64,000 bases of DNA from Linanthus parryae (taxonomy: Eukaryota; Streptophyta; Magnoliopsida; Ericales; Polemoniaceae). The notes under the pieces were generated by a model, which had not been told where the DNA came from, did not search any database, and worked only from the letters and a program-made list of their open reading frames with translations. The stretch covers positions 2,412,908-2,476,907 of the forward strand of contig JALGPY010000033.1 of assembly GCA_023055425.1 (NCBI GenBank). The letters are read 5' to 3'. Position 1 is the stretch's first letter, and the number at the start of each line of letters is the position of its first letter. Positions 32,992 to 45,815 of the stretch are shown here, piece by piece. The position numbers and the translations under genes are program-made.

Positions 32992-34216
32992 AAAGGGGAA
33001 ATACAGTAGGTAGAAATACAGGATCAATACTTTAGAAGGGGGGATGAATAGAGTATATCAAATTTTGCCAAAGATGTGGTTTCTAATTAATATGAAGAGA
33101 ACCGATTGTAATATAAGGCCTTGAAACGAGTTTCAAGCCTTTGGAATTAAAAAAGTTAAGAATTGAAAAACTTGTCTTTTTCAAGGCCTTGAAAAGAGTT
33201 TCAAGTCCTTGAAACAGAAACATGTTTTGAGCAGTTCATAAGACAAGTATAAGATTTGAAATGTAAATGCAAGAGACACAAGAATTATAGAGTTCAGTCC
33301 ACTTGGACCTACGTCCCTGCCTCAGGACTTGATCCCTACAGGATTTTCAACTCAATTATTATTAATCAAAAGCTAAGCCCTATATCTTAAGCACAGAGAG
33401 ATGCCTTACTCTGTTACAGCTTATGGTTCTCACTAACCTATATAGTACTTGCTCTAGCTAACTGATTAACTAATAATTCTATATTGTTCACCTTGAACAA
33501 CTCACAAGAAAAATAATCAAGAAGTATTATCAGAATGATATAAATATTGAGTTCAGAAAGAAGAACCTGAGAAAAAGTCTGGCAGTGCGTATGCAGTGCT
33601 CTTCAGATGCTCTGATTCAGAGAAATGAATCTGCTTCTTTGTTCATTTTCAATCCTTGAAGATGTTTGAGTTTCTCTTTGTTGATTTTCTTTGAAATTCT
33701 TCACTCATTCACACTCTTATGGAGCCAGTTTGAATTAGAGATCTTCAGGATTTTCTGGAAACTAACTTCCCTAAAAATCAGCAATGTATCTTGACACTTC
33801 TAACAGTTCTCCCAACGGCTAGTTGCTCAATATCTTCAAAGACACTTATTTGATCGTGTTTGTAAGAGGAATAGGAAGCTTCAGGCATGACTGATCAGTT
33901 ACACAATCAATTTGACAAGTTAATTTCCATACCTGCAGTCAAACAGATCAGGAATAATCCTGCAAAATAGGCAACTACATTAATCTGTATAAAAAATCAA
34001 TCAGTGGTATTAACAGCTATTCTAAATGATATATTATTTTTTATTTTGTCATCAAATAAGGCATAAAAAAATATTATGATATCGAGAAAGGATCAGCAAG
34101 AAAAGCTCTCCCTAAGTTCATGCTTATAATCTGTAGTTTAGGTTCAAGCATTTGAAAGCAGTTTCAAGGCCATGAAACTACTGCACTTCATTCCTTGAAA
34201 GCAAGCTGAACTTACA
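32992..34216 (-). repeat. 3' LTR of the reduced Copia-2-family element
   Basis: About 1225 bp. Perfect palindrome TTTCAAGGCCTTGAAA at 33179-33194. Conserved block GGACCTACGTC near 33305. The start could be 32988; the alignment with flanking Athila-like sequence is ambiguous over a few bases. Confidence 0.82.
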
Positions 34217-34271
34217 TTTGCCAATGAGGACAAGCCAATTGGTCTGAAAAAAGCATGAGCCGAATCTATAC

Positions 34272-35563
34272 TGAAAGGGGAGTATAGATATGCAGCACAA
34301 ATACTATAGAAGGGGGGTGTTGAATAGAGTATGACAACTTTTTGCAAAACTTGTGGAGTAGAAGAGTTTCTATGCAGTTCAAGGCCTTGAAAACAATTTC
34401 AGGCATTTGGAATGAAATACAGTTTGAAATAAAACAGGCAAGTCTTTTTCAAGGCCTTGAAAAGGGTTTCAAACCCTTAAAAACAGACTAGTTTGAAGTC
34501 TGTAAAAACTAAGTATGTAAATGAACTGTAAATGCAAGAGACAGGTGATTTATAGAGTTCAGTCCACTTGGACCTACGTCTCTACCTTAGGGATCTTCTC
34601 CCTGCAGAATTTCAACACAATTCTTGTTAATCAAAAGCTAAGCCCTAGATCTCAAGCACATAGAAATGCCTTACTCTGTTACAGCTTGTGGTTCTCTCTA
34701 ACCTATCTAGTACTTGATCCAGCTAATTGATTAACTAATAATTCTCTATTTTTCACCTTGAACAATATTTGAGAATGAGCGCTAGAAGTAATACAAGAAT
34801 GATCTACAAATAAAGCACAAGACAGAAGAACACTAAAGTGTAGAACTGCTGTGAAGAATGCAGTGATCTTCTGTGAGTTGGATTGTGAGAATGATGAACT
34901 TCTTTGATGCTTGTCAATGCAGAAAATGAGTCTCTCTTTTTTCCCATTGAGTGTTGTCTATTTTTGCTTCAAAATGAGCTCTATTTATACAGCTAGAGGC
35001 TCTGCGAATCTTCCCAGATTTTCAGCAACAACTTCCTGTTTCGTAGGTAACAAACTTTGACTCTCTTAACAGCCTCCTCCAACGGATAGTTGATCATAAT
35101 ATTCAGAGATATTGTTGTGATCCTGTCTTTAAACAAATTGAGAAGCTGTCATGAACGTCTGATTGATCATATAATCATCTTCTCTTTATGTTTCCTTTCC
35201 GGCAAAAGCCAGATTAGGAAACCTATCCTCCAAACCTAGGAAATAAAATTTCCCTGCAAAGCTGAGTCAAACAAATGGATTAAATGATGTTAGATATGTC
35301 AAAAAAGTTTATCTTTCGTCATCAAATAATAACATATGAAGCATAGGGGTGAGAGAGATAGAGTAAAATCAGATTAGCTTAGAAAAACTCCCCCTTAGAG
35401 CATGCATACAGGTCAGACAGTTTCAAGGCTTTAAATCCTGGTTCAAAGCCTTCAAATAGCTCTGCTATTTCAAGCCTGTGAAACCCGATTCAAGGCTTTG
35501 AAAACTGATTCAAGACCTTGAAATAACTTAGTATTTTAAGTGCATGAAACCTGTGACCTTACA
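34272..35563 (-). repeat. 5' LTR of the reduced Copia-2-family element
   Basis: About 1292 bp, perfect palindrome at 34447-34462. It diverges from its partner LTR at many sites, so the element is not recent. Confidence 0.82.
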
Positions 35564-36850
35564 TATACCTATGGAGGCACATCTATATGTGAATCAAAAT
35601 TTTGAAGCACTACAATGTGTAGCCCTTGTGTGTATAATATTGAGCATAATGGCTTGTTGGACGGAGTTTTTTGTCAAAAATTTATCGAGTTTTTGCTATA
35701 CATAGGTTGGGAGTTCTACAAAGTTGTATGTGAACAACTGACAATGTCAAAATTTATGTTTTTTTTATCATAATTTTGATAGGTTTCTGACAATTTTCGA
35801 GTAATTTTATACACTAATCCGAGAGATTTAGGTAAATTTTACTGTTTGGGTGATTTTTTCAGTGTAATTTTATTTTTACCTGATTTTCACTATTTTAGAA
35901 TTACTTGGCGCATTTATTTCAATCCGACATATGATCTCAATTTTTTTTGAAAAATTACAACTAAGAGGAGATGGAGATACAAAGAGGAAGGATACAAAAT
36001 GGAGCACAAAGGCTCGGATCTCAAGTTGAAAAGGGAAGAACAAAAAAAATTGTGCTTGAGATGCTTCAGATTGAGCGAGTTAACCAAGTATATGCAAGGA
36101 ATTATATTAATAGCGGTATCGAGGTTCTAATACGCTCTAGAAGAAACAGAATGGCACGGGACGTCGTGAGACAAAGTGACGCTTCAAAGTTGGAGAAGCA
36201 ACATTGTACCAGTCGCGCTATTTTGATCATAACTCATGTTCTGCTCCGAATTTCAGAGTGAGGTCGACGCCAAATGTTTGGAATTCAATAATTTTCCTAC
36301 AGTAGGTGTGAGAGACAAAATAGAGTCCGCATGAGGCAGATACGACCTCAAAAAGTTGGACGACTGATGATGTCTGACCATATCATGGTAAGCACGTCTG
36401 GCATACTGTGGTAATCATTCCAGAGAGTGGAACTTCAGCCAGAACATTTCATAGCGGTATGATGTCTTTATACTCCGGTATGTGCGTCGGGAATGACTAA
36501 ATTTAGCAAGGAAAATTCTAAACAAGTGGGTTTAATCCCTAATATTTATCGCAAGATTAATAGACACAACCAAGCAACCAAAATGATGATCCGTACGCAT
36601 TTTGGACGAAATACGAAAACTTTGAGAGGAAGATATGCGGCGGAACTTCATAGTGGATATGGGTGGTTATTTCTTCTCTCCTCAAACTATGGCTTCATTT
36701 TGTATTTTTCTTAATATCATTTCCATCACCTAGATCTATTTGCTATTGCACGAGTTAGGTACCTAGGGTTATGATTTTCAGATTTTGTTCTAATGGGATT
36801 GTGATGTAATGGGATTGTGATGTTTTACACTGAGCTTTGAGAATAGAATT

Positions 36851-38939
36851 TTTTTCTTATGTTTGATATGTTCTTCATTCCAGTAACAATAATAAATGAC
36901 ATATTATTTGTGATAGTCCTAATCTTGTCCCTGCGCAGTAATTAACCAAAATGAATGAAGTGGTTAAATTTGAATGAACACCGAATCAAACAACTTACAG
37001 CGACATACTGCGTTGTGATATTTCAAACTTTAGGTAAAAATATTTGTAATTCTTGGCAGAATAGTGGTTGATTTTGTTTGACCTTCATGGTCAGTCTTTT
37101 ATTACATTGATGGAGTTGTATGTGCGATCAACCTTACAACACAATTTTTCGTATTTGAGAATTTTGCTATCTTAGTGTCTCATGAATCATAAGAACAACG
37201 AAAACGGACTCTAAATATCCTACAAAGAGCCCTTGTGTTCTTCTTTACTTGAATCACCTTCAAATTAAGCTTTACCTTAGATAAATGTTATTTTAATTTT
37301 GCTTTATATTAAAAGAGACAATTCTCTACACTTTCATTATTTAGCCAAATTAACTAAAGCTCAAGCCCTATGAGTTCAATATTACCTAAGACTTATCGAG
37401 AAAACTACATCGACACCATGCACTTATGGTTGTTTAACGTTATGTTTTTGGCATTGTTTCCAGTGACTCCGGGGTCTGTAAGGAATTTTAAGTGTCACTG
37501 CGTTATAACCTTCATAGAATATTGTATTCTCTTTGAATGTTCCTAATATTTAACTTGTTCACCAACAGACTACCTAGTATAACCTGAATTACCAGTTTAG
37601 CTTTGAAACCAACTCAAATCAAGAAACACGTGTCTATAAAACCATCCACGTGTTTCATAATCTGTCGTTGCAATATAGGATAACTTGGAAGACGGGGGTT
37701 ATAGAGACCATTCAACCCAACCCAGTTTAACCTAAAACTAGAGACGAAGCATTCCTCTAATCGTAGGTTAAAGTTGCTGCTTTTTCTCCTTATGAACCTA
37801 TATCGTTTTGTTTTATGTTGATTTATTCTAAAAGAGAGTTTTTATGCATGTGCATGAGATAGGAAAATATGTCTTTTATGAAAGATAAATGTGAATTTAA
37901 AAGGAAAAACAATTTCTTTTGATGACTTACCGAGCATTGTGACTATCATTGACTTCTTCCATATGCTTTGACGGTTCACATTTAAGCTAATGTCAGCTTG
38001 CATGATTTGCAATGCAAAAAAAATAATGGAAAATTTGAAGGACAATTTATAACTCGTCGTTTTCACACAAACAAATCTTTTTCTTTTTTGCTTTTCCCTT
38101 AAGAAAATTCCATGGTTAGAACATGCCTTCTACCAACCATTATTTGTTGCTTCCCATGTAGAGTGATGGTAAGGCAGAAGTATTTTCCCAAATTTTTGAA
38201 ATTTCTTTTTGTGACCTTAAGTGTCTCATAATTGTATATCTCACTTCCTCTATTGTGCTAGCTTGAAGGAGTTACTCAGTGTGCCTATCTTATCATATTA
38301 TTGTGGAAACTTGTGGAATCATATTTAGTAATGGGGTTGGCTTTCGTGTTGAGATTGCTTTAATGCCGCACAGTTGTAGTGGTGTAAGTAAGTCATGGGG
38401 TGTTTCTATCCCTGACGATGGTCTTATGAGAATATCTTAAAACGCACACACACACTCAGTGTTACTACAAGCATTCTTGGCTCAGTTTGCAATGATAATT
38501 TGCATCCGAGGAGGCTGAGACATTTGAAATTAGAATCTCAAGTATTCTAATACATATACGGTCTCAGATTCCCTGCGTTTAGCATAGTCTAAAATGCTCT
38601 GCAAATGAATCTCAAATGATCATCAAGAACGGAGATTGAAAACTTGATTCAAGTGTTTCCTACCTTCTAGTTAGATTCTCGGAAGTAGAAAAACTGCTCT
38701 TAGGAGCCTTAGGATGAAAATCTTTATTTTAACGTTGTTCTTAAGGGAATTTTGAGTATGTAAGTCTTAGTGTGACTTTGCATAGGATCATCTTCTACCA
38801 AACATCATTCTGTATTTGTATTTATTATGGGCATTGACGTTCTTATTTGAATTTTTTTTCTACATATCCTTGAATTTATTCCTTATGAAAATTGAAGAGA
38901 ATTAAGTATTCTTTTGTTTATCTTTAATTTTTCAAAGAG
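36851..38939. other. No gene or named element seen
   Basis: AT-rich sequence with no frame longer than about 75 codons and no recognisable protein or RNA. A short (AC)n run lies near 38439-38456. Confidence 0.6.
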
Positions 38940-41900
38940 GGAATTTCCCTTCAGTGAATACTTTAAGTTCAAGAAGAATGTGGATAATAGAAAAAGTATT
39001 TTCAACAAGAGATTTTCGGGAAATGCAACCCGGGATCTCGATTCAGGGTTAAAGAGACAATCGACAACCAAAAGTAGAAATATACTATTAAGATTACATT
39101 TCGCATAATGTACATAACAAAATTTCGATAATAAGTAAAATTTAAAACATAACATTTGTGATCTACTAAGTGATCTAAGTTAAGCTATACTGCTTCGTCT
39201 CGTTCTAGCGTTCCCATCCCCACTTTGATTGACGACATGCGGTTTTAAAATGGCAAAAGCCGACGCAGTTTTGAAGAAATTGATCAGTAAAAACTGAGTA
39301 AGTACACACTACGAAATGTAAAGCAACGAGTGGCACGGAAGCATGAGTTGAAACAAATCAGAAGATTTAAACAGTAAAACTATCATATTGGAGAATTTGG
39401 ATCAACTTGAAGTAACCGAGTAACAAAACCTCTCAATTTAATAACATTGAGAAACCGCGAGTAGTTTGTAAAATATCCAGAGTAAACAAGTTCATATGAA
39501 CTGATAACGATTGTAGTTCATGAGTAGCCAAAATTTACAATTCATTTCAATCGATTAGGGCATATCAAGAGCCACAAACAACATTAATAAGTAGTCAATT
39601 TTTAATTTCGACTTCAATCAACAGTTTAATTTAGCTGAGGCGTGTCAAGCGCCACCAGCAGGATCGATGTAAACAGAGGGATCACGAAATAATCACTAAG
39701 GGTTCCTTCTAGGGTCTATCAAACACTATTTCACCCGAGCGTTAAGGGAGCCCATTCGTCAACCCCGCTCACAACATTAGCTAAAAGGCCTTAAGTGTCG
39801 ACACCCCTATACCGTAATGACCCTTACAAGTATAAGTAGCACTCTATAGCTATATAAAACCCTTGGCCTCAATAACTTGGTACATTTTGGCTCATCGGGG
39901 GCGGATTTTTGAACATTGACGTTCTATCCAATAATAAGAAGCAATGCTTCAATGTTCTTAGCCATAAGAAAATGGAGGATCGCTTGACGCCTCCCATTAA
40001 TAACAGTACTCTGTACATCGTCCTAAGTCAATTAGAGGTATTTTATTTCTTCTCTTTCACATAACCGGAATCGGAATATCAAAATTTCACAAGTAATTTC
40101 CGAGAGTTCTCAAAGGAGATGAATAAAATAGTTTAACAACTTTTGAGTGGGAAACATGCATTATGATACTATTTCATATAACAATCATTCATTTGAAACA
40201 TCAAACACATTCGGAGATTTTGATATGAAAAGGCCGTACATATGTACTTACCTCTGAGCCATGAAAGGCGCAAAGCAAAGCTAGCACTCCTACAACACTC
40301 GTCTCATATGAGTCCGGGTCTCACAGTCAATGCAGCAGCACGAAAAGATACGTCTACTTGGAACGATCCTTAAAAACAGCTGGATATACACAAGTAAAGT
40401 ATAGAACCTATAAGCATATACCCTCTATATGAGGTTGTATGCAAGAATGCCATGGAATGCGGGTCGTGCAAGATAAATTACTAAAACGCCCCTCATACTC
40501 CAAAATTGTCTAGTTGTTCGGTCCCTAAATTATACTCATATTGGCCCAAAAACATGTAAGAATGACTCTAAACTCTCCCATATGTACTTAGCATCGAAAT
40601 CTACAACTTTCAATAATTTGTACTTAGGCCCCTAAAGTTTGGTAAAATTGCAAAAAGACCCCAACATTTGACTTGGTTAACACCAGCCCATAATTATATA
40701 CGAGTACTCCAAATACGCATACAAGACATGTTGACAAACTCCAAGTTACTAAACTAATCTCAATTCAAAGTTTAAGTGAAATTACTATTTTGCCCCTCTT
40801 ATACAGCTCAGTCAAACTAGGGTTTCCGAAAAGTCAAACTTGGTCAAACTTGATATTTAGACTCAGAATATGAATACGAACAAGTTTCGTGAAGAAAGCT
40901 AAGGCCAGAAATGTCATTTAGAGTGAGAAAATTGAAAGTCAAAGATAGAGTGAAATCATCTCAACTAGTCAACTTTATAGCTGATTTATGGTAAAATAAG
41001 GGAGAGTTTATGAAATATGAAGGTGGGGTATTGAAGAGGGTATTCCAAGCTTTCCACAACATATTTGAACTCCTAAAAACTCCAAGTATTCAAAGAAATA
41101 TCGCTAGCCAAAGTTGGATGAAAATTACGATTCAATATTCGATAGTGCTTCACGAGTTCAAACTAGCAACTTTAGGCTCGTTTTGTGAGAAATCTGTTAT
41201 AAATTTGAAGATGACCCAGAGACGATGAAATGAAATATTATGTACCAGCTATACATAGCAAAAAGAAAAGCAAGATTTCATTTAGATTTGAGGAAGTTAT
41301 AGATGTCAGAAAATGGGTACTTCAACATAGTTCTACACTTGGAAAAATTCTGAGTTTTTGATAGCGAAGAACTTTAACATTTCAGCCAGTTCGGAGCCAA
41401 AAACAGAGGGTTTAGAGTTAAAATTGGACCAAGAAATCAACACAAAAGTTGTAGCCAATTCTCCAAGGATTCCAGAAAGCTAAAGATCATTCAAAACGGA
41501 CCAAAAACGAGGGAGATACAGAGATCCAAAGTTGGGTGAAAAACTAGGATTTCAACACTTAGAAAAAAAATTCTGCACTTGGACAGATTCAACAACACAA
41601 AACGCAGCGACTTCAACTCGATTTTTAGGTAGTTTAGAGACCGAATTTCACAAAATTTAAAACACGATAGTTGTAGCCAATTGTCTGAGGTTTCCAGAAA
41701 GTTTGGAATCGCTCAAAATGGATAAAAAACGAGAGAGATATGATCATTTGAACAGGGGTTGTTTATGCATGACGGAAAAACGAACCAAGAGTGAAAAGTG
41801 AAATCAAACTCGACTCTAACAAAAATCTGGGCAGATTTCGATGCTTCTAATGAATTCCTAAAGTCATGGGGATCACATTGATGTAAGGAACATCGAATTT

Positions 41901-42655
41901 GGTAGAGAAATTAAGGATTTACCATTTCCGGTCGGCCATGGAGGTTTGGCGGCGGCGGCACGGTGGCTGGAGCAAAATCCGGCGATTTGCAGGGCATGCT
42001 TGTGCTTCCCTGGTTCGCCTCGACACAAGGAACAAGAATATGTGTGTTAATTGTGATGGGTTTCAACGAGGAGGGAGAAATCAACGAAAAACCGAACTAG
42101 GGTTCTTACCTTCAAACCCGAATATCTCACTCGATTCTTGATGAAATACCGAACTGTTTGGGGCGTATTGATCCTTGTGGTGAGGGCTACTACGGGTGGT
42201 ATCAGGTCGGGATTTGGTGGTTGTTTGGTGGTAGTTCCTTGGTGGAGGTGGTGGTTTCATGGTGGAGATGAATGGAGAAGATGATGAGAGATGATGAGGA
42301 AGAGGGAGATGGTTTCTCTCCATGATCTGCTGGTGGAGGATAACGTATTTCATTAGCTACCACCTCACTATTGAGGTGTCAAAATGATATTGCCAAGTGG
42401 CTCTCATGCAAGGGGGGTGAAAGTGTATTTTTTTCTAAACTTTTGGGTACAACTAGAATTAGAGCTTCTACTTAATTTCAGAGAATTGCACAACCACCCC
42501 AAACATTTCTAGTGCTTCAAAATCATTCTAACAACGTCCAAATATCGTTAAAACTCCAAAATGCCCACTTTAAAGCCGTGACAAACTATTTACAAATTAG
42601 CCCCCGAAGTCTTGATATTGCACTAAGAACTCTCTCGGGAATTAGGGGTGTTATA
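38940..42655 (-). repeat. Probable solo LTR of a long-LTR Gypsy chromovirus (Tekay/Del-like)
   Basis: Read on the minus strand it starts TATAACACCCCTAATTCCCG at 42655, the (TG)TAACACCCC start common in Tekay/Del LTRs, followed by CTTCGGGGGCTAATTTG. It closes with CGAGATCCCGGGTTGCA (39021-39037) near the other end. There is no coding sequence and no primer site, and the length would be about 3.7 kb. The left edge is a guess and no target duplication was found. Part of it (41900-42350) is GC-richer with a Pro-rich chance ORF. Confidence 0.45.
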
Positions 42656-45167
42656 GTAAGAGTTAATTTTTCTTTAGTCTCTAGCATGTAATATAATTAT
42701 TTTAGCTAGCGGATGTAATTTTTTTGAAGAAAATTTTCAAACTAGCCACTTTCCACAATTTTCTAGCTTTTTCTCATTGAAAATTATATATTTTTTCTTT
42801 TAAACTGGAAAAGTTCGGCCTCTGTAGTGTGTAAGCCAATTTTTTAATTTTTTGGTGGAACATTTTAAATATCTTTACATGTTTTTTTATTCTTTTAGAC
42901 TCATTCCCTTATCAAAACCCTAGATTTGAGACATATTTAGTATCTTATTTGGAGTTATGCCAAATTTTAGGAATCTAGAAGTTTTAGGAATATTTTGATG
43001 CCTAGAATTTAAATGTTGGTAGGATTGAGACTCTCAGAAATCCATATGAACCTATATAAATACCAACGGAGTGTAGGATTTGACCTAAAACAAAATTTAT
43101 AGACTCACCCAACACCCCTAGAGAACATGTTGACTCCGGTGATTCATTCTTTTGATCCTCTTGGCCACAAGCAGACCTTGTCTAGCTTGGGAGTGTTCCT
43201 GGTGTTTTCATCATCTTCCTGACCTTCAATTGCTTGTTTTTACGCCACTATGGACTACTGCCTTCCGCTTCATCATAGACATATTATTCCAGGTGAATCT
43301 CACAACCACATTCTTGGCGAATGTGAAAAAGGGGTTCAAGGTTCTAGAAAGAAGAAATGTGTTGGTAGTTATGCAGAAGTTCTCGTCCGTCCAGTAGATT
43401 GGTTCGGTGATGCAACTATGGTACTGATTCGTACGGTTCTTCACTATTTCACTTTTATTTTTTACTTTGTGGAAGGAGATTTTTATCATAAGATAAATGC
43501 ATGACGTGTTACTAAAAAGGTGTCTTAGTGCCACATGTTGGCACAAGTTAGACATATCTCATGTGATGACGTGTTTCTTCTCTAGATGGATTTTCCATAA
43601 TTTTATGAAGACGAAGTCTCTTATTTCATAGTTTTGTTTATTTTAGTTTGAAGTTTATCTCTTTTTTAATTTCGTTCAATTAAAAAATATCCTTTTGTCA
43701 AACACGTGTGAAAAATAGGAGGAGTAATTTAGAATTTAGAATCGTATGAGCATTATTTCAATTTCTTGAGAAGTAGAATAAAGGTTTATTCTTTGTTCAT
43801 GAGCTTGATTATTTGATTATTGTACTTCATTAAATCTCATGATGTTTCAACTGATTATGAGTAATGTGATGTTTATTAACATTGATGAATCAATTGATGT
43901 GTGTTGATTTATTCCATATGCTCTACGCTACTCCAACCATGATGTTTTATTGGATAAGAAATCAAAAGAATTTCCAGTTCATATCTGCAACACTTGAATT
44001 TATGAATTTGAAAAACAAACAAGTAAATTTTCCATCATAGACATATCAATTGGTATCTACTTGCCATTGTTCTTATGATTTTATGTTACAGAGCATATTA
44101 CACTTGATCATTTGTATGGAGTAATTGATATGCATAATTGAAACAGCAATGATGAATGTAATAAGCTTTGAAAAAAAAGTTAATTTTCTCTTGATTCAAA
44201 AAGATTGGAACATTCATGATGGAGCAAGACGATGCAGAAAGACGAAGACTAGTATATTGTGCTTTCCAGTAGAAATTCAAAATAGGATTTTGTCCCCAAA
44301 TTAACAAATGGGGAGATAAAACAGGATGAGTGACAATGTGGTCAATCTTGGATCTCACACTCTTTCTAAGTGCTTATGAATTCGATAAAAAAATAACTCA
44401 GATTACATAGTGCATTGTATAATAATATTATAAATGATATGAGTCTATTTAGATACTCTGTGAAGGTAACACATATCTTGCAGGCAGTTCTGACTACTTG
44501 TTTCTATTTTTGCGTGAATAATCACTTTTTGATCCTTGAGTTTCAGATATATTCATAGAAGTTTCTGATTCATTCTTAGGTAGGGAGCATCAATCCATGT
44601 ATATTTGCACTAAACAATCAACACTACAAAAGCGAAAAGGGTCAAAGGGCAGCATAGACCCTCTCTGGCGTGTCCTCAATTTTGCATGGATCCCTAGGTG
44701 GTCGTGCACAACATAATCGCGGGCAGGGTTGGTTTTTGGAGGCTATTTGACTTTTTGTTTTGCACTTTTGACAGTTTTAGTACGTAATTTAATATTCTTA
44801 GAGATTCTTTATGATTTTATTCATTGTCTTCCAAGTAAAGGAAGTCTAATTAGGATTAAATATATCTTTTATTAATATAATTTATTTAGTGATAATGACC
44901 ACAATAATCAATTTTCTCTTGATTCAAAAATTATAAAATCTTTAATGAACGTAATTAGTTTTCTATTTAAAGTTAATCGGAAGTGTTTCAATATAAATTG
45001 AAAAAGTGTGGTAATAGTATTTTTGCTAAGAAATTTGGCCATTATTATATGGTTTTCATTATAATAATGGCCCTATCTTAATATTAATTTGATTTCCTTT
45101 TTTGTAATATTTTTTATTGAATATTTGATTTATAATTTTTAAAATGTTTTCATAATTATTGGGGGGA
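42656..45167. other. No supported gene; AT-rich intergenic sequence with a perfect hairpin
   Basis: A short open stretch at 43152-43397 (FRFIIDILFQVNLTTTFL and following) is not recognised and has no supporting context. GGCCATTATTATA (45037-45049) and TATAATAATGGCC (45060-45072) form a perfect 13-bp inverted repeat with a 10-nt loop. Confidence 0.5.
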
Positions 45168-45677
45168 TTAGTGGGGGGGCGCCACTACACGGGATAGGAA
45201 TTGGACAGGAGGAAACCTATCGTCAGAAGCCAAATCAGGCTCAGTGCTAGGACGAAGTGATGCAGATAGAGGAAATTGAGATTCATCAAACTGAACATGT
45301 CTAGAGACATACATGCGGTGGGTAGTGGGGTCTAGAAATAGATACACACTCTGCCTAAGCGAATACCCAACAAAGAGACATGGTACAGTTCTATCCTCAA
45401 GCTTATGGGAGGTGCAGGGCCGCAGTCTAGGATAACATCTACAAACAGAAGATGTGAAGCTTGAGATAGTTAGGAGTCTGTCAAAAAAACACCTCAAAGG
45501 GAGAAACCATGTTCAGAGTGCGAGAAGGAAGTCTAATTATGAGATAGAAAGTGGGCATGCACGCATGATGGAGGGCTAAGCCGGTCTCGACAATGTGACG
45601 ATGTCATCGTTCGACATGGAAGTTATGATCTGGGGTATGGGGTGGAGAGGTGACATAGATCTTCTGCTCCGATACCA
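45168..45677 (-). pseudogene. Copia-4 integrase fragment joined to its primer site
   Basis: The minus-strand frame 45497-45168 carries the Copia integrase C-terminal block TVPCLFVGYSLRQSVYLFLD and MYVSRHVQFDESQFP. Upstream frames give RHIVETGLALHHACMPTFY, from the integrase core. At 45666-45677 the plus strand reads GCTCCGATACCA, the reverse complement of a TGGTATCGGAGC primer site, so gag, protease and the start of integrase are deleted. Ends abruptly at 45168. Confidence 0.82.
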
Positions 45678-45815
45678 TGATAGAGAAATAAGAAGATTGT
45701 GTTGTATTAAACAGATAGCCAAGTCTATTCTTATATAGACTAACCTGAGGACTAAACAATAAATAATGATAACAGTAAATTCTCTTAAGTAATACTAATA
45801 CTATTTAATGTCCAT
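45678..45815 (-). repeat. Copia-4 5' LTR (short)
   Basis: Begins TGATAGAG directly after the primer site. On minus it contains CTATATAAGAATAG (TATA) and TTAATACAACACAATC, typical of short LTRs of Ale/Retrofit-like Copia elements. The outer end near 45815 is uncertain. Confidence 0.6.

Larger units (their letters stand above)
32992..35563 (-). mobile_element. Copia-2-family element reduced to two LTRs and a 55-bp interior
   Basis: On the minus strand: LTR 35563-34272, about 55 bp, LTR 34216-32992. Both LTRs are reverse complements of the Copia-2 LTR (CTTACA edges, AGAAGGGGGG near the other ends, TTCAAGGCCTTGAA palindromes). The 55-bp interior reads, on minus, as a decayed primer site (GTATAGATTCGGCTCATG) joined to the stretch before the polypurine tract (TTGGCTTGTCCTCATTGG). 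No target duplication could be confirmed. Confidence 0.82.
32661..36850 (+). repeat. Second Athila-like LTR, interrupted at 32992-35563
   Basis: 32690-32990 resembles 9590-9900, and 35575-35670 resembles 9910-10030, so the intervening block is an insertion. The 35670-36850 part is AT-rich and non-coding; ORFs at 35971-36261 and 36493-36714 have no recognisable content. Edges are approximate, and internal similarity to 9531-10885 weakens after 35700. Confidence 0.5.

Noticed and set aside
35971..36261. 96-aa basic ORF
   Set aside because: Inside an Athila-like LTR; no similarity seen and no frame at the corresponding site of the other LTR.
41899..42353. 80-aa and 90-aa ORFs, one Pro/Ser-rich
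   Set aside because: Opposite strands of the same GC-richer stretch in the probable chromovirus LTR; low complexity only.
43152..43555. Overlapping ORFs of 81-109 aa on both strands
   Set aside because: No recognised domain, no splice or promoter context, and the frames overlap in antisense.
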